Below, one piece after another: positions 1 through 8,789 of a stretch of DNA of 64,000 nucleotides. This DNA comes from Burkholderia savannae (GTDB lineage Bacteria > Pseudomonadota > Gammaproteobacteria > Burkholderiales > Burkholderiaceae). A model generated the notes under the pieces. That model saw nothing but the letters and a program-made list of their open reading frames with translations, had not been told where the DNA came from and ran no database searches. Where the stretch lies: NCBI RefSeq assembly GCF_001524445.2, contig NZ_CP013417.1, forward strand, positions 3,844,001 through 3,908,000. Direction: 5' to 3'. Numbering within the stretch: position 1 is the first letter of the stretch; each line of letters starts with the position of its first letter. The position numbers and the translations under genes were made by a program.

Positions 1-344
1 TTGAAGAAATCGGTGTTATGGAATTTGACGCCGTGGCGCAGATGGAACGTATAGACCTTGCCGTCGGACGAAATGTCCCACTTCTCGGCGAGGCCGGGCT
101 CGACCTTCGTGCCGCCGCGCTCGAATTCGACGAGGCGGTTGTAGATCGGGAACGTCGACGCGGTGAAATCGACGCCCGTCGTGAATTGCGCGGAATCGAA
201 GCCCGCCGGGCTGCCTTCTGAGCAGTAGACGAGCGTTTTGTTCGGGATCTGTGCGAATGCAGAGCCCGCGACGCCGAACGATGCCGCTGCGACGCCCGCG
301 ATGGCGGTAACACGCAGCGCGCGCAACAGACGATTATGTTCCAT
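1..344 (-). CDS. ABC transporter solute-binding protein, dipeptide/DppA type (partial, 3' end outside window)
   Basis: The reading frame starts at the ATG at 344 and stays open to the window edge, so only about 114 N-terminal residues are visible. A Sec signal peptide of about 31 residues ends in GSAFA before Gln. The mature start (KTLVYCSEGSPAGFD) and the later FPIYNRLVEFERG and GVKFHNTDFF stretches are typical of family-5 peptide-binding proteins, which capture di- or oligopeptides in the periplasm for an ABC importer. GGAGG lies 6-11 bases before the start codon. Rightward in the window there is no permease, so the transporter genes, if linked, lie beyond the left edge. Family call is firm; the exact ligand is inference. 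Confidence 0.85.
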   Translation of the reverse strand, partial: MEHNRLLRALRVTAIAGVAAASFGVAGSAFAQIPNKTLVYCSEGSPAGFDSAQFTTGVDFTASTFPIYNRLVEFERGGTKVEPGLAEKWDISSDGKVYTFHLRHGVKFHNTDFF

Positions 345-750
345 GTTTCCTCCAGGTCTCCAGTTCAAGGCCGGCCTAGGCCAGCGTACGCGGATATTAC
401 TTGAGCTTTCGTAAGAGGAACAAGCTGGAGAAAAAACCATTCGTCATGCGCGCACGATCGCGAAACGCGCTGCCGGGCCGCGCGCGGCGCGTGCGCCGCC
501 GAGCTCATTCGGCACGATTCGCCGCGATCAGCGTTATCCCTGATATCTTCGTTTTTTCGTAACGGTCTTCGGCGATGAATCGGGTTCGATACGTGACTGA
601 TACGGATTGCGCGATTTTTATTGGCGCGCGTTCGCGCCGACGTCTTGCGCATCGACCGCGTATCGACCGCGTATCGACCGCGTATCAGCCGCGCATCGGC
701 CACCTATCGGCCACGTATCAGCCGCACATCAGCCGCGCGGCCCGCCGCCG
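345..750. other. Intergenic region, 406 bp
   Basis: Lies between two leftward genes and should hold the promoter of the solute-binding protein and the 3' end of the MFS transcript. The only obvious structure is an 11-bp tandem repeat (listed separately). Frames here are rich in Arg/Ala and resemble no protein I recognise. Confidence 0.6.
650..737. repeat. 11-bp minisatellite, 8 copies
   Basis: Eight back-to-back 11-mers with consensus YATCRRCCRCG run without an indel, for example TATCGACCGCG at 661-671 and 672-682 and TATCAGCCGCG at 683-693. The period equals about one DNA helical turn. It sits downstream of the MFS gene, outside coding sequence. A related 11-bp array occurs at 59654-59786. 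A slippage-prone variable-number repeat is the simplest reading. Confidence 0.9.
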
Positions 751-2043
751 TCAATCGAGATCGGCGCTTCTCGCCGGCACGAACGCGATCGCGACGAACG
801 ACAGCGCGAGCCCCGCCATCACGTAATAGGTCGGCGCCAGCGGCGTGCCCGTCGTCTTGATGAGCCACGTGACGATGAACGGCCCGAAGCCGCCGAACAC
901 CATCACCGCGACGTTATACGCGAGCGACAGGCCCGTCGAGCGCGCGCTCGCCGGAAAGAGCTCGGCGATCATCGCGCCGAACGGTCCGTAGTAGCCGGCG
1001 AGCGTCACCGACAGGATCGCCTGCACGAGAATCAGCCGCGCGATGCTCGGCGACGCGTCGAGCCAGAGGAAGAGCGGATAGATCATCACGAGCGTCAGCC
1101 CGAGCGCCCACAGCGACAGCCCCTTGCGCCCGATCCGGTCGGACCATGCGCCCGCGACGGGCGACAGCACCGTCAACAGCAGATTGCCGACGATCACGGC
1201 GTAGAACGACTGCGCGTAAGGCAGCTTCAGTTGCTTGACGGCGAACGTCGGCAGATAGCTGATGAGCACGTAGACGGTCACGGTGAGCGCGATCACCGCG
1301 CCGAGCCCGCACGTCACCGCGCGCCCGTGCTGCGCGAACACGTCGCGAAGCGTCACGCGCCGCCCGCGTGCGCGCGCATGCAGGAACGCTTCGGAATCGA
1401 CGAGATGGCGGCGCACGTAGAAGCCGACCGGCCCGATCACGAGCCCGAGCAGGAACGGCACGCGCCAGCCCCATGCGTGCAGCGCCTCGGTCGACAGGCC
1501 GCGCGTGACGGCCGCGCCCACGAGCGAGCCGAACAGCAGCGCCGCCGCCTGGCTCGCCATCTGCCAGCTGCCGTAGTAGCCGCGCCGCGAGAACGGCGCC
1601 GCTTCGATCAGGAGCGCGGTTGCGCTGCCGAATTCGCCGCCCGCGGAGAAGCCTTGCAGCAGGCGTCCGAGCACGATGAGGAGCGGCCCGCCGATGCCGA
1701 TCGCCGCGTAGGGCGGCGCGATCGCGATCAGGAGAATGCCGAACGTCATCATCAGGATCACGAGCGACAGCGCCGCCTTGCGCCCCGCGCGATCCGCGTA
1801 GAGGCCGAGCACGATGCCGCCGATCGGCCGCATGAAGAAGGCGACGCCGAACGTCGCGGTCGTGAGGAGCAGCGACGAATACTCGCGGCTGGTCGGAAAG
1901 AACAGCTCGGCGATCACGACCGTCATGAAGCTGAAGACGATGAAGTCGTACCACTCGAGCGCGTTGCCGATCACGGCCGCCACCACCGCGCGCCGGTTCA
2001 GCGCCTGTCCCGCCGTTTTCGTCGAAGCCGCAACGGATGCCAT
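751..2043 (-). CDS. MFS transporter, metabolite:H+ symporter (MHS) family
   Basis: 430-residue, 12-helix inner-membrane transporter. Loop 2-3 has GLYADRAGRKA (residues 80-90, motif A), and residues 126-137 read GRLLQGFSAGGE, the signature of the MHS branch (citrate, alpha-ketoglutarate, proline/betaine and shikimate permeases). N-terminal GNALEWYDFIVFSF (26-39) is also the branch hallmark. It probably imports an organic acid or compatible solute with protons; the substrate cannot be read from the sequence. It stands alone, with the HiPIP terminator just upstream, so it has its own promoter in the 2044-2180 gap. Confidence 0.9.
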   Translation of the reverse strand: MASVAASTKTAGQALNRRAVVAAVIGNALEWYDFIVFSFMTVVIAELFFPTSREYSSLLLTTATFGVAFFMRPIGGIVLGLYADRAGRKAALSLVILMMTFGILLIAIAPPYAAIGIGGPLLIVLGRLLQGFSAGGEFGSATALLIEAAPFSRRGYYGSWQMASQAAALLFGSLVGAAVTRGLSTEALHAWGWRVPFLLGLVIGPVGFYVRRHLVDSEAFLHARARGRRVTLRDVFAQHGRAVTCGLGAVIALTVTVYVLISYLPTFAVKQLKLPYAQSFYAVIVGNLLLTVLSPVAGAWSDRIGRKGLSLWALGLTLVMIYPLFLWLDASPSIARLILVQAILSVTLAGYYGPFGAMIAELFPASARSTGLSLAYNVAVMVFGGFGPFIVTWLIKTTGTPLAPTYYVMAGLALSFVAIAFVPARSADLD

Positions 2044-2181
2044 CCTCGCCCCTCGCTGTCGTCGTGCCTTTGTGTGATGTCGTCGTGCGTCGCGCGCCGA
2101 TATCGCCGCCGAAAAAAGGCGGAAGCCGCGCCGACTGCCGTTGAGCGAGTGTAGAAAGCGGAGGAATCGATTTCAAGCAAT

Positions 2182-2217
2182 AAAAAACGCCCGCCGTCGT
2201 CGGACGGCGGGCGTTTT
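2182..2217 (-). terminator. Rho-independent terminator of the HiPIP gene
   Basis: Perfect 11-bp stem (2188-2198 with 2203-2213, loop GTCG). On the minus strand it is followed by six T residues. It lies 60-90 bp after the HiPIP stop codon and before the MFS gene, so it separates the two leftward genes. Confidence 0.9.
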
Positions 2218-2277
2218 GCGCTTCGATGCGACGCGGCGCGCCGGCGCGAGACCGCCGCGCGCCGCTTCAGGTTTGCG

Positions 2278-2592
2278 TCATGCCATCTTCGTGAACGCGT
2301 TGCACCAGCCCTTCGCCGCCACCTGCTTGCCGGGGAACGCGCCGCACGGGCCCGACGCCGAGCCTTTCTTGCCCTGATACAGCATGCAGCCCGAACAGGC
2401 TTCGCCTGCCGCGTACTTCGGGAACTTCGCCTTGTCGACCTTGGTGGCGTCGGCCTTGTAGCCGAGCGCGACGGCGGTCGGATCGCTTTCGGACAGCATC
2501 GGCAGATCGGCCGAGAACGCTTCGCGCGTGAGCGCGAGCGCCGACACGGCCCCGACGCTCGTGATCAGGAAACTCCGGCGGGACGTTTTCAT
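2278..2592 (-). CDS. High-potential iron-sulfur protein (HiPIP), Tat-exported
   Basis: 104-residue periplasmic electron carrier. The N-terminus MKTSRRSFLIT carries the twin-arginine motif, and the signal ends near AFSA (about residue 28), as expected for a protein exported with its [4Fe-4S] cluster folded. Four cysteines at 66, 69, 83 and 97 give the C-x2-C-x13-C-x13-C spacing of HiPIP. An upstream in-frame ATG at 2610 would add six residues ahead of the Tat motif; 2592 is preferred because it puts the twin arginines at positions 5-6. HiPIPs donate electrons to terminal oxidases or reaction centres. No partner gene is adjacent. Confidence 0.93.
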   Translation of the reverse strand: MKTSRRSFLITSVGAVSALALTREAFSADLPMLSESDPTAVALGYKADATKVDKAKFPKYAAGEACSGCMLYQGKKGSASGPCGAFPGKQVAAKGWCNAFTKMA

Positions 2593-2735
2593 GGGAATTC
2601 GCTCCAACATTGTGGGTTGTCGCTGCTCTAGCGGCAGCAGCGCACAAGCATACCGCTCATGCACCCAAATGTGACGCGGGTAATTCCGAAGATAAGCCAA
2701 TCGAAAACAAGAAATCGTCATGCAACCTACGCATG

Positions 2736-3848
2736 CTACGTGCGCGCGGCCATTTCGCCGACGCGCTGCGCGATCGCGAGCGCCGCGGTGAGCCCGGGCG
2801 ACTCGATGCCGAACAGGTTCACGAGCCCGCGCACGCCGTGCTGCGCGACGCCCTGGATCACGAAATCGGCGGTGGGCTCGCCCGGCCCGGCGACTTTCGG
2901 GCGGATGCCCGCGTACGCCGGCTGCAGCGAGCCGTCGGGCAATCCCGGCCAATACGAGCGGATCGACGTGTAGAACGCTTCTGCCCGGCGCGGATCGACG
3001 TCGTAGCGCAGCGCGTCGATCCATTCGACGTCGGGCCCGAAGCGCGCCTGCCCGGCGAGATCGAGCGTCAGATGCACGCCGAGCCCGGCCCGGTCCGGAA
3101 CCGGATAGACGAGATGCGCGAACGGCACGCGGCCGGCCAGGCTGAAGTAATTGCCGCGCGCGAGATAAAGGGGCGGCACCCAGCGCGAATCGAGCCCGCG
3201 AACGCGCCTCGCGAGCGCCTGCGCGCCGAGCCCCGCGCTGTTGATCACGCATGCGGCTTCGACTTCGGTCGGCATTGCGCCGCCGACGCGCACGACGAAG
3301 CCGCCGCCCGCCGCGTCGATCGATTCGACGGGCGAGCGCAGCGCGCACGACGCGCCGCCGCGCTCGGCGTCGCCGAGCAGCGCGAGCATCAGCTGATGGC
3401 TGTCGACGATGCCCGTGCTCGGCGAGAACAGCGCCTCGATGCATTCGAGCTCGGGCTCGAGCGCCTGCACTTCGTCGCGCGACAGCGTGAGCAGATCGAG
3501 CACGCCGTTTTCCTCCGCGCGCGCGGCGATCGCCTTCAGCTGCTTCACCTGCGAAGGCGACGTCGCGACGACGAGCTTGCCGCAGCGCCGGTGCGGCACG
3601 TGGTGCGTCTCGCAAAAGTCGTACAGCAGGTCGCGCCCGTGCACGCACAGCGACGCCTTCAGCGATCCGCGCGGATAGTAGAGCCCCGCGTGGATCACCT
3701 CGCTGTTGCGCGAACTCGTGCCCGTGCCGATCGCGTCGGCCGCCTCCAGGATCAGCGTCTCGCGTCCGCGCGCGGCCAGCTCGCGCGCGATCGCGAGGCC
3801 GACCACGCCGGCGCCGATCACCACACAGTCAATCCGCTCCATCGTCAT
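2736..3848 (-). CDS. FAD-dependent oxidoreductase, L-2-hydroxyglutarate oxidase/dehydrogenase-like (LhgO/DAO family)
   Basis: 370 residues. The N-terminal Rossmann motif is [13 protein letters not shown] (9-21), with Glu35 at the end of beta-2. [15 protein letters not shown] (45-59) is the conserved FAD-contacting segment of L-2-hydroxyglutarate-type oxidases within the DAO superfamily. The C-terminal half carries the GIRPK/FVIQG region that closes the active site. Likely reaction: oxidation of an L-2-hydroxy acid to the 2-oxo acid, passing electrons to FAD and then to quinone or oxygen. The start could also be the ATG at 3842 (MERID). The gene is monocistronic by spacing (71 bp to the AAA gene upstream). 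Confidence 0.85.
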   Translation of the reverse strand: MTMERIDCVVIGAGVVGLAIARELAARGRETLILEAADAIGTGTSSRNSEVIHAGLYYPRGSLKASLCVHGRDLLYDFCETHHVPHRRCGKLVVATSPSQVKQLKAIAARAEENGVLDLLTLSRDEVQALEPELECIEALFSPSTGIVDSHQLMLALLGDAERGGASCALRSPVESIDAAGGGFVVRVGGAMPTEVEAACVINSAGLGAQALARRVRGLDSRWVPPLYLARGNYFSLAGRVPFAHLVYPVPDRAGLGVHLTLDLAGQARFGPDVEWIDALRYDVDPRRAEAFYTSIRSYWPGLPDGSLQPAYAGIRPKVAGPGEPTADFVIQGVAQHGVRGLVNLFGIESPGLTAALAIAQRVGEMAART

Positions 3849-3919
3849 TCGCGTCGCTCACGCTTCGAAGGCAGGACATACGATTGTACGTCGCGCGAAG
3901 CGTGTGCGCGTGGCGCCCG

Positions 3920-4900
3920 TCAAAAGCCGATCGGCCGGCGGCGCCCCGCGCTCTCGCCGGTGCGGATGTCGTGCGGCGCGATCGCGTCGCGCCCGTCGAG
4001 CCGCGCCGCGCCGAACGCGTGCAGCAGCACGCGGCGCATCGTGCGCGGCTGCATCGCGGCGAGCACGTCGAGCGCATCGTCGCCGAGCGCGTCGGGAAAG
4101 CGCCTTCCCCACGCATGCGCGTTGCGGATCTCGCCGTAGATCGTCTGCGCGATGCGGCGCGCGCCCGACGCGTCGGGCGGCTCGATCTCGTAGACGTTCA
4201 TCCGGTTCATGATCGGCTCGGGAATCGCGCTCGCGTCGTTCGCGGTCGCGATCCAGATCACGTTGCCCGCGTCGATCGGCACCTCGGCGAATTCGTCGAC
4301 GAACGCGCACGCGGTGTCGTGCTCGAGCAGCGCATACAGCGCGCCGAGCGGATCGTACTGCGCGTCGCTGCCCGCCTTGTCGATCTCGTCGATCGCGATC
4401 ACGGGGTTCGAGTAGCAGCCGTTGACGAGCGCATCGAACACCTTGCCCGGCTTCGCGTTCTTCCACTGCGACGACGCGCCCGAGAGCACCCAGCCCGCCG
4501 TGAGCGAGCTCATCGGCACGTAGTGGTAAGCGGTCCCGAGCATCTTCGCGAGCGCCTTCGCGAAATGCGTCTTGCCGATGCCCGGCTCGCCGAGCAGGAG
4601 GATCGGCATCAATTCGAGGCGGTCGTCGGTTTCCAGGCAGAGCGCCACCTGCTTGCGCACGTCGTCGAGCAGCTCGGCGAAGTTCGGCAATTCCTCCGCG
4701 AGCGAATCGAATGCGGGCATCCGCGTCGGCTTCACGCAAAAGCGCAGATTGCCCGTCTTCAGCATCTTCTCGTAGGTCGCGCGCAGCGCATCGCTCGCAC
4801 CTTCGTTCAGATCGTTCAGCGCCGTCTCGACACGGTCCAGATCGTAGACCGTGCTGAACGACGCCACCGCCAGTTCCTGTTTCACCATCGCCGTCGTCAT
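3920..4900 (-). CDS. AAA family ATPase with a Lon-like core
   Basis: 326 residues. Walker A is GEPGIGKT (104-111), Walker B is VIAIDEID (167-174), sensor 1 lies in WIATAND (216-222), and a conserved Arg follows in EPIMNRM (228-234). The order and wording match the AAA module of Lon proteases, but there is no substrate-recognition LAN domain and no Ser-Lys protease domain; the protein ends after the small helical lid. It is therefore a stand-alone unfoldase or MoxR-like remodelling factor of unknown partner. GGTGGGC lies near the start. No VWA or protease gene lies next to it, so context gives no clue to the client. Confidence 0.85.
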   Translation of the reverse strand: MTTAMVKQELAVASFSTVYDLDRVETALNDLNEGASDALRATYEKMLKTGNLRFCVKPTRMPAFDSLAEELPNFAELLDDVRKQVALCLETDDRLELMPILLLGEPGIGKTHFAKALAKMLGTAYHYVPMSSLTAGWVLSGASSQWKNAKPGKVFDALVNGCYSNPVIAIDEIDKAGSDAQYDPLGALYALLEHDTACAFVDEFAEVPIDAGNVIWIATANDASAIPEPIMNRMNVYEIEPPDASGARRIAQTIYGEIRNAHAWGRRFPDALGDDALDVLAAMQPRTMRRVLLHAFGAARLDGRDAIAPHDIRTGESAGRRRPIGF

Positions 4901-5291
4901 CGCCCACCTCGCCTTGCTACTGCTGCCTGCCCATCAGACCCCTTCGATTTCAGTGTAGCCAGCCCGGCGTCCACTGCAAGCGAGCAGCCGTCTGGGGCTG
5001 CTGCTAACATGCCCGCGATGCTGCACGCGGCACGCGCCGCGCGTATGATCGTGAGTTCACGTCGTGCGCATCGCGCCGCAAACCGCGGTCCGCAACGCGT
5101 GCGCGCGCGGCGCGCGCCGCGTGCGACGCCGCCGCATTCGCCGCTCGCGCCGGCGCCCGCGCGGCGCGCCCGTTTGCCGCGCCGCCCGATGCTTGAAAAT
5201 CCGCACGCCGCGCACATGTCGTCGATGTCCCCGATAACGGCGCCGCGTGCGAAAGATGAACCGAGCAAAAACCCGCGCGGTCGGAAGTTCG
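4901..5291. other. Divergent intergenic region, 391 bp
   Basis: Separates the leftward AAA gene from the rightward exported protein and so should hold both promoters. 5030-5190 is very rich in CGC/GCG runs. No repeat, RNA gene or convincing ORF was recognised. An upstream in-frame ATG at 5247 (and 5256) could lengthen the next gene. Confidence 0.5.
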
Positions 5292-5864
5292 ATGATTTCG
5301 TTTAAGCGTAAGATGCCCGCCTGTCCTGCCTCCCGGCTCGCCCGCGCCGGAAAATTCGTACTCGAAGCCGGCGTTGCCGGCGCGCTCGGCGCCGCCGCGT
5401 TCGGCGCGCATGCACAGAGCGGCCCGCAGCCCGTGATCGATTGGGAGATCCAGGTGGTACGCGACGGCCAGACGATCGACACGTTCGAGCAGAAGACCAC
5501 CGTCGGCCAGGCCCGCTCGGACACGCACGGCATTCCCGTCGCGCCCGCCGCCGGGTGCGGCGCCGCACCGGCGGCCGCGTCGGCCGCGGGCGCCCCCGCC
5601 TCCGGCCTGTCGCGCACGATCACGGTCGCGCCGCTGTACGTCGAGGGCAACGCGGTCGCGCTCGCGATCGACGCGCAGGAAACGCTCGCCGACGACGGCG
5701 CCGCGCCGTCCGCCGGCGCGCCGTGCACGCGCCCGCCGCCGCGTCGAATTGTCGCGAGCCATCCGGCCCTCGATGCGCGCGCCGCCCAGTGGACAGACTG
5801 GACCCTCGCCGAGCGCAACCCGCAACTCGTCTATCGCGTGCGAGCGCGCGTCGTCGGGGACTGA
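5292..5864 (+). CDS. Hypothetical exported protein
   Basis: 190 residues from the ATG at 5292 (MISFKRKMP), chosen because it gives a normal signal peptide: basic n-region, the hydrophobic EAGVAGALGAAAFG, then AHA|Q near residue 41. The mature part begins with PVIDWEIQVVRDGQTID and has a central Ala/Pro-rich stretch with two cysteines and a C-terminal TDWTLAERNPQLVYRVRA segment. I do not recognise a family. It ends 6 bp before the EEP gene, so the two are likely cotranscribed. Confidence 0.7.
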   Translation: MISFKRKMPACPASRLARAGKFVLEAGVAGALGAAAFGAHAQSGPQPVIDWEIQVVRDGQTIDTFEQKTTVGQARSDTHGIPVAPAAGCGAAPAAASAAGAPASGLSRTITVAPLYVEGNAVALAIDAQETLADDGAAPSAGAPCTRPPPRRIVASHPALDARAAQWTDWTLAERNPQLVYRVRARVVGD

Positions 5865-5870
5865 TCGATC

Positions 5871-6683
5871 ATGCACGTGCCCGACACCCTGTCGCTCGCC
5901 GAGCCGCTGCCGGCCGAGAACGAGATCACGGCGGTGAGCTGGAATCTGCACAAGGGCCGCTCGCCGCTCGGCTTCACCGCGTGGGACGCGATGCGCAGCT
6001 GGGTGGAAGCGACGCACGCGGACGTCTATTTCCTGCAGGAAGCGATGGCGCGGCGCATGCCGCGACCGGTGCTCGCGTCCGGCTTCGGCACGCCGATGGC
6101 CGAGCCCGTCGACGACGTCTGGCACTGCCAGGCGACCGAGATCGCGCGCGCGCTCGACTGGCAGATCGCGCTCGGGCCGAACGTGTTCAAGCCCTCTTGG
6201 CGGCACGGCAACGCGATCCTGTCGCCGCACCCGCTCGATCTCGGCGGCCGCTGGGACATCTCGGCGCACCGCTTCGAGCGCCGCGGCCTGCTCGTTGCGC
6301 GCGCGACGCTCGCGGGCGGCGCGCCCGTCACGCTGCTGTGCGCGCACCTCGCGCTCACGCGCGCCGCGCGGCTGCGGCAAATGCACTGGATCGCGCACTG
6401 GATCGAGCGCCACGCGGGCGCGGGGCCGCTCGTGCTCGCCGGCGACTTCAACGATTGGCGCAACGACTCGATCTCGCTATTCGGCGACATCGGCCTGTCC
6501 GAAGTCGCGACGCTGCTCGGCGAATCGGGCCGCACGTTTCCGGCGTTCTCGCCCGCGCTCGCGCTCGACAAGATGTTCGTGCGCGGCATGACGCCGATCG
6601 AATGGCGCGCGCCCGGCGAGGAAACCGCCTGGCTGTCCGATCATCTGCCGTACATCGCGCGGCTGCGGCTGGATTCGCCGTGA
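5871..6683 (+). CDS. Endonuclease/exonuclease/phosphatase family protein, YbhP-like
   Basis: 270 residues with the EEP fold signature motifs: SWNLHKG (23-29, metal-site Asn), FLQEA (54-58, metal-binding Glu), GDFND (about 191-195) and SDHLPY near residue 255 (general-base His). No signal peptide. Family members hydrolyse phosphodiester or phosphate ester bonds in nucleic acids, lipids or inositol phosphates. The length and motif wording are closest to E. coli YbhP, which is encoded beside cardiolipin synthase B; no such gene is adjacent here. Substrate unknown. Confidence 0.85.
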   Translation: MHVPDTLSLAEPLPAENEITAVSWNLHKGRSPLGFTAWDAMRSWVEATHADVYFLQEAMARRMPRPVLASGFGTPMAEPVDDVWHCQATEIARALDWQIALGPNVFKPSWRHGNAILSPHPLDLGGRWDISAHRFERRGLLVARATLAGGAPVTLLCAHLALTRAARLRQMHWIAHWIERHAGAGPLVLAGDFNDWRNDSISLFGDIGLSEVATLLGESGRTFPAFSPALALDKMFVRGMTPIEWRAPGEETAWLSDHLPYIARLRLDSP

Positions 6684-6736
6684 GCGCGGCGGCGCGCTAC
6701 ATTAACGGCTTGCCCCGTTTTCGAACCCGCGCCGCC

Positions 6737-7390
6737 ATGAACCTGCTGCCGATCCTGTTGCAAATCTGTGCCGTCTACCTCGTCGCGCTCGTCACGCCGG
6801 GCCCGAACATCTTCATGATCTCGCAGCTGTCGCTGTCGGGCCGCCGCAGCCTCGGCGCGGTGTCGGCGCTCGGCGTCGGCACCGCGTCGCTCACGTGGGC
6901 GACGCTCGCGATGCTCGGGCTCGCGGCCGTGCTGCACCAGGTCGAATGGCTGTACGAGGCGATCCGGATCGGCGGCGCGGCCTATCTCGTGTATTTCGGC
7001 ATCAAGCTGCTGCGCGCGAGCGCGCGGCGCGAGCCGGCGCCCGCACCCGACAGCGCCGGCGACGCCTGCGCCGCCCTGCCGCCGCCCGCGATGCGCGACT
7101 ACCTGCACGCGTACCGCACGGGCCTCTTCACGTGCCTGACGAACCCGAAATCGTGCGCGTTCTGGACCAGCGTGTTCGCGGCGATGCTGCCCTCGCACGT
7201 CCCGCTGTGGTTCGACGGCGCGACATTGCTGGCGATCGGCGCGATGTCGGGCGGCTGGTATTGCGGCGTCGCGTACCTGTTCGCGAACCCGCGCGCGCAG
7301 CGCGGCTACCGGCGCGTGCGGCGCCCGCTCGACGCGCTGTGCGGGGCGGCGCTCGTCGGTCTCGGCGCGAAGCTCGCGGCCGACCGATGA
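6737..7390 (+). CDS. LysE/RhtB-family amino-acid exporter
   Basis: 217 residues with about six hydrophobic helices. The N-terminus VYLVALVTPGPNIFMISQ carries the family motif (TPGPN), and a second conserved block is TCLTNPKSCAFWTSVFAA, in the middle of the protein. These carriers export amino acids or homoserine lactone-like compounds in exchange for protons. The frame is open further upstream to 6680, but the ATG at 6737 places the first helix at the N-terminus as the family requires. A Pro/Ala-rich cytoplasmic loop (residues 96-115) is a local elaboration. Confidence 0.9.
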   Translation: MNLLPILLQICAVYLVALVTPGPNIFMISQLSLSGRRSLGAVSALGVGTASLTWATLAMLGLAAVLHQVEWLYEAIRIGGAAYLVYFGIKLLRASARREPAPAPDSAGDACAALPPPAMRDYLHAYRTGLFTCLTNPKSCAFWTSVFAAMLPSHVPLWFDGATLLAIGAMSGGWYCGVAYLFANPRAQRGYRRVRRPLDALCGAALVGLGAKLAADR

Positions 7391-7603
7391 GCGTCGCCGG
7401 AAAGAATGCGTTGCGCCAAATCCGCGCGCTCGCGGGGGGCAAGCCCGCGCGTGCCGCAAGCAGGGTAAAATAACAAGTTCCTCAATCGTCTCTCATCGAG
7501 AAGGCGCGTGTCCGACGCGCCGGCCGGCCGATCCGCGATCGGGCCGACGCCCTCGGTTTTTTGCCCGTTTTGGGGCCCGTTATACGCGTCCGTTTCCGAA
7601 TCC

Positions 7604-8374
7604 ATGAGCAAATTCGACACCGCTACCGTCCTGTCCGTCCACCACTGGACCGACACGCTGTTCAGCTTCACCTGCACCCGCGACCAAGGCCTGCGCTTCA
7701 ACAACGGCGAATTCACGATGGTCGGCCTGGAAGTCGACGGCAAGCCGCTCACGCGCGCATACAGCATCGTGAGCCCGAACTATGAAGAACATCTCGAATT
7801 CTTCAGCATCAAGGTGCAGAACGGCCCGCTGACGTCGCGGCTGCAGCACCTGAAGGTCGGCGATTCGATCCTCATCGGCAAGAAGCCGACGGGCACGCTC
7901 GTCGCCGACAACCTGCTGCCCGGCAAGACGCTGTGGATGCTGTCGACGGGCACGGGCCTCGCGCCGTTCATGTCGATCATTCGCGATCCGGACATCTACG
8001 ACCGCTTCGACAAGGTGATCCTCACGCACACGTGCCGCCTGAAGGGCGAGCTCGCGTACATGGATTTCATCAAGAACGACCTGCCGGGCCACGAGTACCT
8101 CGGCGAAGTGATCCGCGAGAAGCTCGTGTACTACCCGACCGTCACCCGCGAGGAATTCGAGAACGAAGGCCGGATCACCGATCTGATCTCGTCCGGCAAG
8201 CTGTTCACGGATCTGGACACCCCGCCGTTCTCGCCCGAGCACGACCGCGTGATGCTGTGCGGCAGCACCGCGATGCTGAAGGACACGACCGAGCTGCTGA
8301 AGAAGGCGGGCCTCGTCGAGGGCAAAAACAGCGCCCCCGGCCACTACGTGATCGAGCGCGCGTTCGTCGACTGA
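7604..8374 (+). CDS. fpr: Ferredoxin--NADP(+) reductase
   Basis: 256 residues. RAYSIVS (51-57) is the FAD-binding RxYS motif, GTGLAPF (116-122) starts the NADP-binding domain, and MLCGSTAML is the conserved pyridine-nucleotide segment. The C-terminus YVIERAFVD is of the short bacterial Fpr subclass. The enzyme moves electrons between NADPH and ferredoxin or flavodoxin, supporting Fe-S repair, biosynthesis and oxidative-stress defence. The longer open frame from 7508 has no family-like sequence, so the ATG at 7604 is used. Monocistronic, closed by a strong terminator. Confidence 0.95.
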   Translation: MSKFDTATVLSVHHWTDTLFSFTCTRDQGLRFNNGEFTMVGLEVDGKPLTRAYSIVSPNYEEHLEFFSIKVQNGPLTSRLQHLKVGDSILIGKKPTGTLVADNLLPGKTLWMLSTGTGLAPFMSIIRDPDIYDRFDKVILTHTCRLKGELAYMDFIKNDLPGHEYLGEVIREKLVYYPTVTREEFENEGRITDLISSGKLFTDLDTPPFSPEHDRVMLCGSTAMLKDTTELLKKAGLVEGKNSAPGHYVIERAFVD

Positions 8375-8400
8375 TCCCGCGTTTAATCCAGATCAAAAAA

Positions 8401-8427
8401 ACCGGAGCCTCACGCTCCGGTTTTTTT
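8401..8427 (+). terminator. fpr: Rho-independent terminator after fpr
   Basis: 8-bp stem (8401-8408 with 8414-8421, extended by A-T pairs outside) with a 5-base loop, followed by a run of T residues, 26 bp after the fpr stop. Confidence 0.92.
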
Positions 8428-8789
8428 ATGCCGAATCTCTGCAACAGAGTTACAAAATGTCATATTTGTATCTCAACATCGTTACAACTTCGCGTTATTT
8501 TGCCGAAATTGTCTGTCGGTGTTTGTCCTACATCGGGAACATCCCGAGGCGTAACGATCGCCTTTAAACGTCCGCCCCGTATGACTTTTCCTATAATTCT
8601 GCGATATCATGCGCGGCGTGTGAAAACGGTCCCACGTGCTGTTACAGTGCCAGACTAATTGTTACAAGATGTAAATAGTGTTTCCACGGCGCATTGCTGA
8701 CTTAGCCGCCGACAGGTCGTACCGGCTGCGGCGGTTCGCAATCGTTTCAGTAGGTATCTGAATAGCTTTCTGAACAGAAAGGGAGAGTC
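8428..8789 (+). promoter_or_regulatory. Long upstream region of the two-component pair with four GTTACA motifs
   Basis: 362 bp with no ORF. It is clearly lower in G+C than its surroundings. GTTACA occurs at 8449-8454, 8481-8486, 8641-8646 and 8661-8666. The two pairs are spaced 32 and 20 bp apart, near whole helical turns. This looks like a regulated promoter region for the kinase gene; the motif's role is inference. GGGAGAG at 8780-8786 is the kinase ribosome-binding site. Confidence 0.45.

Noticed and set aside
607..2154. 515-codon plus-strand ORF opposite the MFS gene
   Set aside because: Arg/His/Glu-rich antisense shadow of a well-supported transporter; no family features.
2278..3648. 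456-codon minus ORF covering HiPIP and the flavoprotein
   Set aside because: Only its last 104 codons are real (HiPIP); the rest is out of frame with the flavoprotein gene.
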